A stretch of DNA of 64,000 nucleotides from Candidatus Proruminimicrobium quisquiliarum. Lineage in GTDB: Bacteria; Elusimicrobiota; Endomicrobiia; Endomicrobiales; Endomicrobiaceae. The position numbers and the translations under genes are program-made. Below are positions 24,554 to 36,200 of this stretch, piece by piece (positions within the stretch are counted from its first letter, which is position 1; each line of letters starts with the position of its first letter). The notes under the pieces were generated by a model. It was not told where the DNA came from. It saw nothing but the letters and a program-made list of their open reading frames with translations, and did not search any database. Location of the stretch: the NCBI GenBank assembly GCA_018433245.1, contig JAHDRN010000005.1:62001-126000 (forward strand), given 5' to 3'.

Positions 24554-25978
24554 TTACCAGCGCAGTTTCGGATTTCTTGCGGCTTCAACTTCGTTAAGCC
24601 TTGAAACAGGCGTTTTTGAAGGAGCGTTTTTTACCGCTTCCGGATTATTTTTTGATTCGTCTATTATGCCGGACAAAACCTTTACAAACTCATCAAGAGT
24701 TTGTTTAGACTCGGTCTCTGTAGGTTCTATCATCATAGCCTCTTCAACTATAAGAGGAAAATATATCGTCGGAGCGTAATATCCGTAATCAAGAAGTCTC
24801 TTCGCAACGTCCAGAGTCCTTACTCCCTCTCCCAAACGGCCTTTTGAAGAAAGAACAAATTCATGAGTGCAGACGTTTCCGGCAGGAACAGTAACTTTAT
24901 CTTTCAAAAGATTAAGAACATAATTTGCGTTTATATTAGCTTGAACGGAAGCTTCTTTTAAACCGTTTCCGCCCACAGATTTTATATAAACAAAAGCCTT
25001 CAACAATACGGGAAAATTTCCGTAAAAAGCTTTCATTTGTCCGACTGACGTCTTTTTATTTTTATAATTTAATTTAAATAGTCCGTTTTCGTTTACGACA
25101 GTAGGAACAGGCAGAAAATCTTTAAGAAAAGATTTTACGCCGACCGGTCCTGAACCGGGTCCGCCTCCGCCGTGCGGAGTTGAGAAAGTTTTATGCAGAT
25201 TTATGTGCATAACGTCAAAACCCATATCTCCCGGTCTTGCTATGCCCATAACGGCGTTAAGATTTGCGCCGTCATAATACAAAAGAGAACCGTTTGCATG
25301 CATGATTTCGGCAATTTCGGGGATATGTTTTTCAAATACGCCCAAAGTATTCGGATTTGTCATCATGATGCATGCAATTTCGGGAGTTAAAATTTCTTTC
25401 AACTTGTCAGGCGATAATGTTCCGTCAGGTTCGGATTTTAAAGATATCACTTCAAAACCCGAAAGATTTGCCGACGCCGGATTTGTTCCGTGCGCGGAAT
25501 CGGGAACTATTATTTTTGTTCTTTTTTCTTTTTTGCTTTTAAAATATTCCGATATTATTAAAAGTCCCGTATGCTCGCCGTGCGCGCCTGCTGCCGGCTG
25601 AAGCGTAAAATTATTCATGCCTGAAATTTCGCATAAAGCTTTTTCAAGTTCAAACATTATTTCAAGATTGCCCTGAACCGTATTTTCAGGCTGCAGAGGA
25701 TGGACTTCGGCAAACTTTGCGCATGAAGCTATTTTTTCGTTTATTATAGGATTATATTTCATCGTGCATGAACCGAGCGGATAAAAAGTTGTACTTAAAG
25801 CGTAATTTTTTCTTGAAAGCGCCGTATAATGCCTGACGACGGTTCCTTCCGCAAGATCCGGAATATTCGGATTATTTTTCCTTTTATATTTTTCATCAAG
25901 AGCAATATCATTTTCAACATCGCAGTCAAATATTTGCGTTTCTCTGTCTGAATTTATTTCATTTAAAATTTTATTCAT
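24554..25978 (-). CDS. gcvPB: Glycine dehydrogenase (decarboxylating) subunit 2
   Basis: A 474-residue PLP-binding subunit of the split P-protein. The Schiff-base Lys is K263 in NLHKTFSTPHGGGGPG; further signatures are FTLQPAAGAHGEHTGL, DSAHGTNPASA and PLGSCTMKYNP. It decarboxylates glycine and passes the aminomethyl group to lipoyl-GcvH. It follows gcvPA by 15 bases. Confidence 0.96.
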   Translation of the reverse strand: MNKILNEINSDRETQIFDCDVENDIALDEKYKRKNNPNIPDLAEGTVVRHYTALSRKNYALSTTFYPLGSCTMKYNPIINEKIASCAKFAEVHPLQPENTVQGNLEIMFELEKALCEISGMNNFTLQPAAGAHGEHTGLLIISEYFKSKKEKRTKIIVPDSAHGTNPASANLSGFEVISLKSEPDGTLSPDKLKEILTPEIACIMMTNPNTLGVFEKHIPEIAEIMHANGSLLYYDGANLNAVMGIARPGDMGFDVMHINLHKTFSTPHGGGGPGSGPVGVKSFLKDFLPVPTVVNENGLFKLNYKNKKTSVGQMKAFYGNFPVLLKAFVYIKSVGGNGLKEASVQANINANYVLNLLKDKVTVPAGNVCTHEFVLSSKGRLGEGVRTLDVAKRLLDYGYYAPTIYFPLIVEEAMMIEPTETESKQTLDEFVKVLSGIIDESKNNPEAVKNAPSKTPVSRLNEVEAARNPKLRW

Positions 25979-25993
25979 TTTTGTCCTCTGATC

Positions 25994-27337
25994 CTATTTT
26001 ACGTTTGCGATTATACCTGTAAGAGCGTCTATTTCGTTTTTTGTTCTTTTTTCGGTTACCGCAAACATTAAGCAGTCTTTATATTTTTTGCCGCAGAACG
26101 CAAGAGAAAGCGGGCCGATTATGTTATTTTTAAGAAGCTCTTTTTCTATTTTTTTTATATTTTTCGTCGTTTTAAAAACAAACTCGTTAAAGAAAATTCC
26201 GTTTTCAAATAAAGGCGTAAAACCTTCAATATTTTTTATTTTGTTAAAAGCGTATCTTGCTTTTGAAATATTAGTTTCGGCAAGTTCTTTTAATCCGCTT
26301 TTGCCGAGAACTGCCGTATATACGCAGGCCGCAAGGGCATTAAGAGCTGAATTGGTGCATATATTTGACGTGGCTTTTTCTCTTCTGATATGCTGTTCTC
26401 TTGACTGAAGAGTCAAAACAAAACCCGTCCGTCCGTTTTTATCGGTGGTTTTTCCGACAACTCTGCCGGGCATTTTCCATTCAAGAGATTTTTTAACGGC
26501 CATAAATCCGAACGTGGAACCGCCGAAATGCATTTTATTGCCGAGAGGCTGTCCTTCTCCGACGGCAATATCAGCTCCGTATTCTCCCGGGGTTTTCAAT
26601 AACCCGAGCGAAACCGGATTTACGACTGCCGCAAAAAGAGCATTTTTTGATTTTGCAATATCGGATAACGCCTGCATATCTTCAATAACTCCGAAAAAAT
26701 TCGGAGACTGAATCATTACGCACGCCGTATCAACGTCCGTTTTATTCTGTAAATCGGAAATGTTAACCGCGCCTGTTTTTTCATCGGATTCAATTTTTAT
26801 TATTTTAACGTTTTGTTTTTTAAGATAAGTTTCAATAACTTCCAGATACTGAGGATTCAGAGTTTGCGCCACGGCTATTTTATTTTTTTTTGATGTTCTT
26901 ACCGCAAGAAGGGCAGCTTCGGCCGCCGCCGTTGCGCCGTCGTACATTGACGCGTTTGAAGTATCAAGACCCGTCAATTCGCATATCATGCTCTGGTATT
27001 CAAAAATAGCCTGAAGAGTTCCCTGGCTTGCCTCTGCCTGATACGGAGTATAGGCCGTCCAGAAATCAGACCTTCCGGTTATTTCATCAACAGCCGCAGG
27101 AACAAAATGGTCATATATGCCGGCGCCTCTGAAACATGCCGCCGAGCTTTTGTTTTTTGAACCGTATTGTTTAAATAATTCCAAAACTTTAAGTTCGCTT
27201 ACGCCGTCTGACAGATTAATTTTTGACGCTCTTACTTTTTCGGGAATCTGTTTTGAAATAAGTTCTTCTTCCGTTTTTACGCCTACAATTTCAAGCATCC
27301 TTTGTTTATCTTGTTTGCTTACCGGTATATAATTCAT
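25994..27337 (-). CDS. gcvPA: Glycine dehydrogenase (decarboxylating) subunit 1
   Basis: A 447-residue first half of the split P-protein of the glycine cleavage system. Family signatures: FRGAGIYDHFVPAAVDEI, YTPYQAEASQGTLQAIFE and NASMYDGATAAAEAALLA. It pairs with GcvPB encoded immediately downstream. The split form is typical of thermophiles, Firmicutes and many anaerobes. No gcvT is found in this run. Confidence 0.96.
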   Translation of the reverse strand: MNYIPVSKQDKQRMLEIVGVKTEEELISKQIPEKVRASKINLSDGVSELKVLELFKQYGSKNKSSAACFRGAGIYDHFVPAAVDEITGRSDFWTAYTPYQAEASQGTLQAIFEYQSMICELTGLDTSNASMYDGATAAAEAALLAVRTSKKNKIAVAQTLNPQYLEVIETYLKKQNVKIIKIESDEKTGAVNISDLQNKTDVDTACVMIQSPNFFGVIEDMQALSDIAKSKNALFAAVVNPVSLGLLKTPGEYGADIAVGEGQPLGNKMHFGGSTFGFMAVKKSLEWKMPGRVVGKTTDKNGRTGFVLTLQSREQHIRREKATSNICTNSALNALAACVYTAVLGKSGLKELAETNISKARYAFNKIKNIEGFTPLFENGIFFNEFVFKTTKNIKKIEKELLKNNIIGPLSLAFCGKKYKDCLMFAVTEKRTKNEIDALTGIIANVK

Positions 27338-27354
27338 TTTTTCGCCTTATTATT

Positions 27355-27729
27355 TTATATTGATTTTTTGTAATCTTCCGCAGAAAGTAAATCTTTCAAA
27401 TCATTTTCATTTTCAAGTTCTATCGCGAAGAAAAAGCCTTTCTCGTACGGAGACTGGTTTATAAGCTCCGGGCTTGATAAAACCGCGTCGTTGACTTCAA
27501 CTACGGTTCCTGAAACCGGACTGTATATGTCAAACGCGGATTTTACCGATTCAACTACGGCGCAAGGCTGTGTTTTTTTAAATTTTTTACCTACTTCCGG
27601 AAGTTCAACATGGACGATATCGGTTATTTCATGCTGGGCATGGTCTGTAATACCGACATATACTTTGCTGCCTTCTTTTCTGGCCCATTCATGCGTTTTT
27701 GCGTAAAACAGATTACTTGGAATGTTCAT
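27355..27729 (-). CDS. gcvH: Glycine cleavage system H protein
   Basis: A 124-residue lipoyl carrier. The lipoylated Lys is K63 in VVESVKSAFDIYSPVSG. N-terminal FYAKTHEWARKEGS and the C-terminal GFFFAIELEN complete the family pattern. It begins inside the end of the PSP1-domain gene (17-bp overlap), so its translation is coupled to that gene rather than to a gcvT. Confidence 0.95.
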   Translation of the reverse strand: MNIPSNLFYAKTHEWARKEGSKVYVGITDHAQHEITDIVHVELPEVGKKFKKTQPCAVVESVKSAFDIYSPVSGTVVEVNDAVLSSPELINQSPYEKGFFFAIELENENDLKDLLSAEDYKKSI

Positions 27730-28540
27730 TTTTTTCTCCGTTATTTCCTATTTTTTTTATTTGAGATATTTTAAATACTTTTGATGTTCCCTCTTCAAGA
27801 AAAACAGTAACCGTTTCTTTTATGCAGTTGATTGCATTGAGTTTCCCCTTACCGGAAGGTGTGCTTACGATTGAACCGATCGGAGGCAGTAACTTCTTAA
27901 AATTCGCATATAGTTCGTGTTCATAAGAAATACAACACATAAGTCTTCCGCATAACCCCGAAAGTTTTGTTGTATTAAGAGATAAATCCTGGTCTTTAGC
28001 CATATCTATCGTAACCGAATTAAAATCTTTAAGAAAAACTTTGCAGCAAAGCTGCTGGCCGCATGTCCCTATACCGCCGATTATCTTAGATTCATCTCTT
28101 ACGCCTATCTGAACCATCTGAATTCTTGTTTTTAAAGCATGGCCCAAAACTTTTATGAATTCTCTGAAATCAACTCTTGATTCGGAAGTGTAGTATATAA
28201 AAAGCTTAGTTCTGTCAAAAGTGTAGTTGACGCTTGTAAGTTTCATATCAAGTTTCATTTCGGATATTTTTTCATAAACCTTATCCCACGCCAAATCATT
28301 TTTATGCTCGTTATTTTCAAGCCTCTTTATATCATGTTCATTGGCTTTTCTTACAACAGTTCCGAACTTAACGTCCGCCGGCTGCGCCATTTCTTTTTCT
28401 TTTTCGCATACAAAACCGAACTCAACTCCGTGTTCCGTTTCAACTATCACAGTATCATTAAGTTCCAAAGTCAAGTGTTTAGGCTGGGCATATATCTTTT
28501 CTTTAATTTTTCTTACAATTACTCCGACTACTCTTGGCAT
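27713..28540 (-). CDS. PSP1-domain protein, RicT/YaaT-like
   Basis: A 275-residue PSP1 family protein. The C-terminal PSP1 domain has the two cysteine pairs expected for the Fe-S-binding RicT/YaaT branch: GTCGQQLCC and GLCGRLMCC, plus ISYEHELY. In Firmicutes the Ric complex affects RNase Y and development; in other phyla the role is uncertain. The gene sits between holB and gcvH, matching the holB-psp1 neighbourhood common across bacteria. Confidence 0.92.
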   Translation of the reverse strand: MPRVVGVIVRKIKEKIYAQPKHLTLELNDTVIVETEHGVEFGFVCEKEKEMAQPADVKFGTVVRKANEHDIKRLENNEHKNDLAWDKVYEKISEMKLDMKLTSVNYTFDRTKLFIYYTSESRVDFREFIKVLGHALKTRIQMVQIGVRDESKIIGGIGTCGQQLCCKVFLKDFNSVTIDMAKDQDLSLNTTKLSGLCGRLMCCISYEHELYANFKKLLPPIGSIVSTPSGKGKLNAINCIKETVTVFLEEGTSKVFKISQIKKIGNNGEKNEHSK

Positions 28541-28552
28541 TGGATTCTCCGT

Positions 28553-29500
28553 TTAAACCGTTTTTGAATTTATATACAAAAATAAATTATCTAAAACCGT
28601 ATTGGGGTTTGCGTTTCTTGTTAAGTATATCTTATGTTCGGACAACTTTTCAATTATATCTATGTATTTTTCAGGTTCTTTTCTAAAACTTTTCATGGCT
28701 GATTCAGTGATAATATCCAAAATAGACAACGCCGTATCTCTGTCTCTTGAAACCTGTCTGCTTTTTTCAAGCAAATCAGCCGCCGGCATTTTTTTTCCCG
28801 TAAGTTCTTTCCATAAAGACGCATATTCGTTTTGAGTGTTCAACATCAGATATTCTGCTTTGCCGAACGAACCCTCAGCGTCTTCCGCTATTTTTGCCGC
28901 CGTTTCTTCATCCAAAGAATGCTGCTGTTGTAAATATTTTACAATCTCGTCTTTGGGCAAAGGCTGAAAAAAAACGGTTTGCGTTCTTGACAATATCGTA
29001 GTAGGAATCGTTTCCCTGTGTTTTGCTATAAGAATTAAAATAGTGTGTTTCGGAGGCTCTTCCAGCGTTTTTAACAAACTGTTAAATGCGTCTATCGTAA
29101 GTTTTTCGGCCGGCTCTATGATAAAAATTTTCCATTTGCCTTCGGCGGATTTCATATAAACGTATTTTTGCATATACCTTATAAGATCTATGCCGAGCTT
29201 TGTTTTTTCCCCCTCTCCGTCGGGCATTTCTTCCTGTTTGGCAAAATTTATCATATGCAGATCGGGATAAGAATCTTTATTGATCATTTCACATGCCGCG
29301 CAGTGTCCGCACGCGCCTATATCTGTTTTTGAATAATCGTTTATAGTGCAATTCAAAATCTTTGCGAATTCCAGCGCAGTCTTTTTTTTGCCTACGCCGT
29401 CTTCGCCTATAAAAAGATAAGCGTGCGGTATTTTATTGTTTTTTATCTGTTCGGTAATGATTTTTTTTGCCTTATTCTGGGCGATTATATTTCTAAACAT
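28553..29500 (-). CDS. holB: DNA polymerase III delta' subunit
   Basis: A 315-residue AAA+ clamp-loader subunit. It has a P-loop-like GEDGVGKKKTALEFA (residues about 32-46), a zinc-binding Cys region (CGHCAACEMI, plus an upstream Cys), the conserved LLKTLEEPPKHT and a sensor-1 SRTQ. The start overlaps the tmk stop by eight bases, the classical tmk-holB arrangement. Confidence 0.94.
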   Translation of the reverse strand: MFRNIIAQNKAKKIITEQIKNNKIPHAYLFIGEDGVGKKKTALEFAKILNCTINDYSKTDIGACGHCAACEMINKDSYPDLHMINFAKQEEMPDGEGEKTKLGIDLIRYMQKYVYMKSAEGKWKIFIIEPAEKLTIDAFNSLLKTLEEPPKHTILILIAKHRETIPTTILSRTQTVFFQPLPKDEIVKYLQQQHSLDEETAAKIAEDAEGSFGKAEYLMLNTQNEYASLWKELTGKKMPAADLLEKSRQVSRDRDTALSILDIITESAMKSFRKEPEKYIDIIEKLSEHKIYLTRNANPNTVLDNLFLYINSKTV

Positions 29501-30149
29501 TCTTTTTTCTTTTGCTTAAAAATTTTTCAATTTCAGCATTTATTAAAATCCGGGTATCCTTTACCGTCGGTTCTGTTTTTATAGTTTTGATTCTTTTAGG
29601 ATATTTTTTAGCAAGCGCAAGAAAACCTCTGCGCACATCGTTGTGGAATTTTATATTCTCTCTTTCAATTCTGTCGCCGTTATTAAAACATTTCTTTGCT
29701 TTTGCCCTTACAATACCTATCTTCGGATCTATATCAAGATAAATTGTTAAATCAGGATTAATGCCAAGTGTTGCAATATTGTTTAATTTTTCAATAGTTT
29801 TTATGTCTATTTTTCGTCCGTAACCCTGATAGGCTATTGTAGAATCGGTAAATCTGTCGCAAATGACAACGCATCCTTTTGCCAGATTCGGTTTGACAAT
29901 ATCTTCAATATGCTGAACTCTTGCAGATTCGTAAAGCATAAGCTCGCACAACGGCGCTATTTTTAGTTTTGGATTTAAAAGAATATTTCTAACCTGTTCG
30001 GCAACCGTACTGCCACCTGGTTCTCTTGTTAGAACAACTTTAAAACCCTTATTTTCTAAATATTTTTTTAAAAGCCGGGATTGTGTTGATTTTCCGCACC
30101 CTTCGCAACCTTCAACAGTAATAAAAAATCCTTTAAATTTAGCTACCAT
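29493..30149 (-). CDS. tmk: Thymidylate kinase
   Basis: A 218-residue enzyme phosphorylating dTMP to dTDP. It has the P-loop VEGCEGCGKSTQSR (about residues 12-25), the DRX-like REPGGSTVAEQVR and DRFTDSTIAYQGYGR. It is the first gene of the long minus-strand run. A near-consensus promoter ends eight bases before ATG 30149 and no Shine-Dalgarno separates them, so the transcript is probably leaderless or nearly so. Confidence 0.96.
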   Translation of the reverse strand: MVAKFKGFFITVEGCEGCGKSTQSRLLKKYLENKGFKVVLTREPGGSTVAEQVRNILLNPKLKIAPLCELMLYESARVQHIEDIVKPNLAKGCVVICDRFTDSTIAYQGYGRKIDIKTIEKLNNIATLGINPDLTIYLDIDPKIGIVRAKAKKCFNNGDRIERENIKFHNDVRRGFLALAKKYPKRIKTIKTEPTVKDTRILINAEIEKFLSKRKKNV

Positions 30150-30157
30150 AGAAGAGA

Positions 30158-30186
30158 ATTTTATAAAAAAAAAGGTAGAGTGTCAA
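30158..30186 (-). promoter_or_regulatory. Near-consensus promoter for the tmk-holB-gcv run
   Basis: Reading the minus strand, TTGACA (30186-30181), exactly 17 bases, TAAAAT (30163-30158). The predicted transcription start lies within about three bases of ATG 30149, leaving essentially no leader. Confidence 0.75.
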
Positions 30187-30231
30187 AGAAATACCGGCAC
30201 AATCGTTTTTTAATATAAAAATACGGCAAAA

Positions 30232-33200
30232 TTAAGCCGCAGAAAGGACTGCTTTTGCTTTTATAATTATATCTTTCTGATCAACGGCAAGTTTTGTTAT
30301 GTCTATTTCAATATCATTAGCTTCGGCAAACGGAATAAGGAATATCAGGGTATTTACGGCGCGCGTGTCAGGTTCTGTGTTTGAAAAAGCTCGCTGCGTG
30401 AGCGTTCCTATATTGTTTTTAAGATAATCTGCAAGATTTTTTTCTTTTTCATAAGAATCCGGAACGCCGGCAAGCCTTATAACTTCAGTATCCATGTCAT
30501 CACCGGTATCGCTGCCGATATCAAACATCATTATTTTTAAGGCTTTTGCCAAAATATCTTCATACTCGCGGTTTTTAAGACCCGTGGTTTTACCTTCAAG
30601 GGCAAGCTGCTTTGCGGCCGCTATTCTGAAAATTATCAAATCAATAAAGACAGAAGCCGCGCCGCCGTCTGATAAAGCGTTAACGTCAAAAAATCTTTTC
30701 AAACCGGCGTTATTCATACTCAGCAAAGCCGTTATTTCGGCATACAGTTTTGCTTTAAGTTCTTCTCCGTCTGATAAATTTACATAAGCTCCGTACAGTT
30801 TTTTTATCCGGTCAAATGTATTGTCGTCAAAACTTTCGGAAAGCTCTTTTACGCTAAAAGTTTTGGCAATTTTTCCGGCCGAATATTTTGATTTGGCAGC
30901 CGATATCGTATTTATCAAACGGCCCGCCGAAAAAATTTCTCTTAACATACCGGATAAAAGCGTATCCTGTTCCGAATCAACGGCTTTTTTGATAAGGCTG
31001 TTTTTAAATATAACCGGCTGTTTTGCAATATTTGCTTCCATGAATGAAATTATTTTTTGAACGCTGTCGCAATCATAAGCAAAAGCGGCTTCTGAAGAAT
31101 CTTTTGTAAAATTATCCGTAATAAAATATTTACCGTCTGTATTTTCAACAAAACCGAACAGCAAAGAATTACCGGATATATCCGTTTTTTGCAATTCGGA
31201 TGAAACAAAAACATAAACCGAAACATTTTTTGATTTTGCCTGCGACAGTATTTCATTAAATTTTTCAAGTCCTATATCCGATACAAGCTGTCTGTAAACT
31301 TCATAATCCAGAATAAGCTGGCAGCTTACATTTTTCTGAGATTCAATTATGCTTATAAAATTATTTACTCTGTCTTTTTTATCTGCCGATACGTTAAAGT
31401 CGTCTATGTATCTGAAAACGCTTTCTCTTACGGCAAATCCGTATCTTGCAGTTGAATCAATATATGAAACAGCCAGATCTTTAATTTTTGAAGTGTCAAA
31501 ATTATTAAGAGTAATTTCAACGATTCCGGCATTATTATATTTCAGCGATTGCAAACCGCCTTTTAAAATTTTTATTTCTTTTATATCAAGATTTTCAGAT
31601 TTTATTTTTCTTCCGTAAATTTTATTCACGCATAAAGACACCTGCTTTCTTATAAAGGCGCTTTTTTGCACCGAGGCGACAATGTCATTGTAACTGCAGC
31701 CTTCTGCGTAAAGATACAATACATTTTCAACTACGGAATAATAAAGAGGCTCGGCGTTTATTTTAATGCCTGCCGGTTGTAAACTCAGTTTTTTTGAGGA
31801 ATTTTCGGTTAAAGGACCTTCTATCACAAAAACCGGAGCAAATACGACGCCGTCTGATATTTCAGGCGTTGAGTTATTGTAAAAAATATTATCTGCAAAT
31901 ATTTTTTCATATATAACCGCCGTTTTTTGTCTATTGCCGTCTTTTGAAAAAATAGAATCAATTAAATCTTTAAAAAATCCCGTCAGTCTGATAAACGAAT
32001 AATTAGCGTCTGTTTTGCTTTTTGTTTTCACTTCAGGCATGGCACCGAAAAAATCATTTACCGTTATCGCATCGGAAAAAGATTTTTCAATTTTTATCTG
32101 TGAGGCTGAAGCATCGTACATCTGGTTATGATGTATATATATGCTGTAAGGATGCATTACTTCTTTTGTAACCGCTTCCTGCTGCTGTTGAGGAGTAGGA
32201 TTATTCAGCTGGCAGATAAGATCAAAACCGCCTTCCGCTTTCTGCCATATAAGCCAGTTTTTAAGATCCGTAATATCGGTATGGTCAAGAATTACGTAAC
32301 GGACGTTAAATCCGTTCATATCAGCTTCAACTTCTTTATTTTCAACGATATCGGAACCCGTAAAAGAAGATGCTATTTCGGCGGTTGTTTTGTTGTTATC
32401 GGTACCGTAAAAATCAAGTTTCCAGTCATTCGGATTTTCGTTAAGATCAATAAGAGTTTTTCTTACAAACCATACGAAAGTTCTCAGCTCTTCACCGGTA
32501 GCAGAACCGCATGACCAGAATCTGAAAGTTCTGTCTCCTTTTGAAATTTTATCTTTTAATATATTTATTACAAAACCGTATTGACCGTCCGGAGCATATT
32601 TAAAAAGAGGAGCATAAACTGTGCCGCGGATATCTCTTTTAAAAAACTGGGTATAATAATGTAGATTGCCTTGTAAATCTGTAGGAAGATATTCGGCTAT
32701 AAGTCCTTTTATTAACGTATATGCTTCTTCTTTTGATATGTCATTTGACAGAAAAACCTTTTCAGTTTTCCCGAAAAAGCCGTGCTTATATAAACCTGTC
32801 AATCCATTTTCGGCATCTCTGAAAAAAACTTTTTTAAATCTCTTAAAAAAAGCTCCTTCTTTTTCAAATTCCGCAACAATATAATTAAAATGTTTATATC
32901 TGATCTTTTTATTTTTTCTGTCGGTTATTCCCGCAAACATCATTCCTATTAAACCGTAAGGAAATACAGCAGCCGCGGCAGGATTTTGAGAAGGCGCAGC
33001 CGTTGGCAAAGACACAGACGTTTCGGTTTGTGGCTGTGAAGAAATAAGACTGTCTGTTATTTCTTTTATTTTGTCCTGTCTTTGAGATTCTGAAATAATA
33101 CCCGAAGCTATTTGGCTGTCGGCTACTTTACCTGCAAAAATTTCAACAACTTCCTTCATAGTCTTTTGAATGTTTTCCGCCGGTTTTTCGCCTCTGCCCT

Positions 33201-36200
33201 GTAAAAATTCTATGATGGCATCCTGTAAAAGATTCAATGAATCTATACCTACTTTGTTTCTTACTTCTTCAATTACGGCGTATGCCACGGTATAATTATC
33301 TGTATCATCTGTCAAATCAGTTATTTTTTTATCTCCCGTATACTGCATCATAACCGAAACTTTTTCCTCTATTCGCGCGGCTTCAAGCTCGGCATATAAT
33401 TCTGAAATTTTATATCCGTCGGTATTGTCATGTATGCCGAGAATATTTAAAAACCTTATATGGGCAACCTCATGGGCAGCAACAAATATCGGGCTTACAG
33501 CGCCGTCGCCGCTTATAACATAAGCAAGTCCGGCGTTTGATATCTGAGGACCGCCCGGCCTTACGACTCTCGCGTCGTGCAATATAGAAGAGTAATCTTC
33601 GCCTGCGCCAGTAATAAAATTCATCATACCGCACATCGCCTGCCACTGAAAACTGTTGTTTATATCAGCAAGGCTTAAAGGATCTCTTAAAATATATTTG
33701 CCGTCGAGATATTTAAGAATATCGTCTTTATTAAAAAATGCGTCGGCAGAAACATGGTCTTTTGCATTTAAAAGCATAAAGGCGTAAAAACGGTAATGCA
33801 TATCTTTCTGCCCGTTTATTGTTTTTGTCAAAGCCTCGGAATCATCTCTTGAAGACAGAATTTCAAGGTAAGAAATTTCATCAGGGCTGTATGCCTGCAA
33901 AAGAATTTTATTTAAATTTTTATTTTTCTGTATTTCGGCAAAATTATCCGATATCATTTCATCAAGATCCTGAACGATATCTTTCCAAACATAAAGTGAA
34001 AAACCCGCATCTATTGACGGCGTTAAAATGCTGTCTGTTGAAGTTATTTCGGTTCTTATGTATAACAGGCTTTCTAAAAATTTTTCGTATGAAGAACGGT
34101 CTATATTTGATGCAAAAAAATCACGTAAAGTATTTATTTCAGCTTTTTCCTGTGCCGTTAAATGCGTATTTTTAAGATATCCTGAAAAAATTATTTCAAA
34201 TCTGTCCGACTGTATATTAATAATTTCCTGCTGAACCTGCGCATATTCCGTAGAAACAAAACTGTAATTAAAATAATTATTAATAAGCATTGTTCCGCCG
34301 GCAAGCGTTGCAATTATAAGGACAGCCGCTATAATCTGGGACGTCTTGATTTTTGCACCGTTTATATAGGCTTTTATAAGACCGGAATTGTATGATTTGT
34401 GAATCGCCGACGATAAAAACTGACCGGCTATAATCAAAACCGGAACCATAACCGGAAATACATACAATCCTATGAGAACAGGCATTACTGAGGCAAGAGT
34501 AAAAATTGCTCCGTATAATCCTATTTCTGTTTTTGCATTTTTATCAGTTATCAGTCCGTGAGATTTTGAAAATATTATGCCTCTTGTGACGGAATAAACA
34601 ACTGTCGATATAGCAACTATCGGGAAAATACCGCTTACTATTGCAAATGCAGTTCCTGCAATAATGGCCAGAGACGACAAAGCATCAAAAACAAATAACG
34701 CCGACGGTTTTTCGGTTAAACTTATACTTTGTTCAAAAACTTCTTTGTCCGCTATTGATTTTATTCCGTGTTTCTTTATAAACGATGAAATAAACGATGA
34801 AAACGGAAGATTGTATATCCATTCCCATTTATGAGCCGTATTTTTGTATTCAATTCCTAGAATTGACGCAGGATTTTTATCCGGTCTTGCAATTTCATCT
34901 ATAACGGCTATTCTTTTCTGTCTTGCCGATTCTGAGATGTTTCCTGATTTTATTTCGTTGTCAACATATTTTTCAACGGCTGAAGCAGGAACTGATCCGA
35001 CAGCCATAAATTCTTTCAAAAGTTCAATATTGCATCTTTTATCCGTCATATTTGCCGAATCGGAAAAATCGTCGGTCATTGCTGAAATAAAAAATAAAAC
35101 CGCCGTTATATATGTATACTGCGCCTTATTTATGCTGCCTTTCAGCAATTCTTTCAAATCTTCTTTTAACGGATTTATAAAAAGCTGGGTGTCGCCGGCT
35201 CTGTCTTTCAGTATTTGCAGATGCATAGGAAGAATTTCCTGCTTTAATTGAAGATAATCGCCCGTCGCTTTTGTTCTCTCAATAAACATTTTTTCAAGTT
35301 CTTCAAGAAGTTCCGGCGTTTTATCATACTTTCTTATTGTTTCGCGCGTAACAAGCTCTTCGGATTTTGCTTTAACTTCGGCGGGAAGAGTTTCAAATAA
35401 ATATTCCTGAAATAATGACGGAAGCCTTGCAATTACGGCTAAATCTATGCCTTTTATCTCCGTAATGCCGAATTTTTCAAGGTGGCGCAGTTTAAATTCC
35501 AGTCCGCCGTTTGATAAATCGAGCGACGGATATTTTTCAAATAACGCGTTTATTCCCACCCCGTTTATTTTATTTGCCGTCGGTTGAAATTTGTTCTCAT
35601 CTATATCTTCGGAACTGCGCATCTGCCCGTTATAATTCAACAAAACTATTTTTCTGTCGCCTACTGTAATTTCGGTTTTTTCTTCCGTATAGTTAAGCGT
35701 AATTTTATCTTTTACAAGATATTTCATGCTTTCTACGGTTTTTTCTATGTTTTCTTTTGAATACTCTTTGTTCAAATATTGTATTGCCGATACGACGCCC
35801 CATTTAAACTGCATGTAATCGGACGCGCATGAAGCAACCGTAAAACTCAAGGCATTTGTCTCTACGGCAGTTTCTTCTTTGATAATTTCTTTATAAATTT
35901 TTTCAGATTGAACTATAGGGCTTTTAACATTCGGCGTGATTGTTATATAACTGATTTTTCTGTCGTTTAAAAGCTGAGATATTCCTTTTGTATGATAGCC
36001 GCCGGCAACAACGACTATTACGTCTTTTGCTCCGTCAAGCATATTTTTATCCGCATCATTATTTTCATGTTTAATTTCTCTTCCGGCAAGAACATTGTTG
36101 ATAAAAATGCCGTTTCTGTAATTATTTGCCGAATAATAAGAATCCAGCATATCAAAATCAGTCTTTAAATCAGATAGTCTGTCAACTACGGCATATTTTG

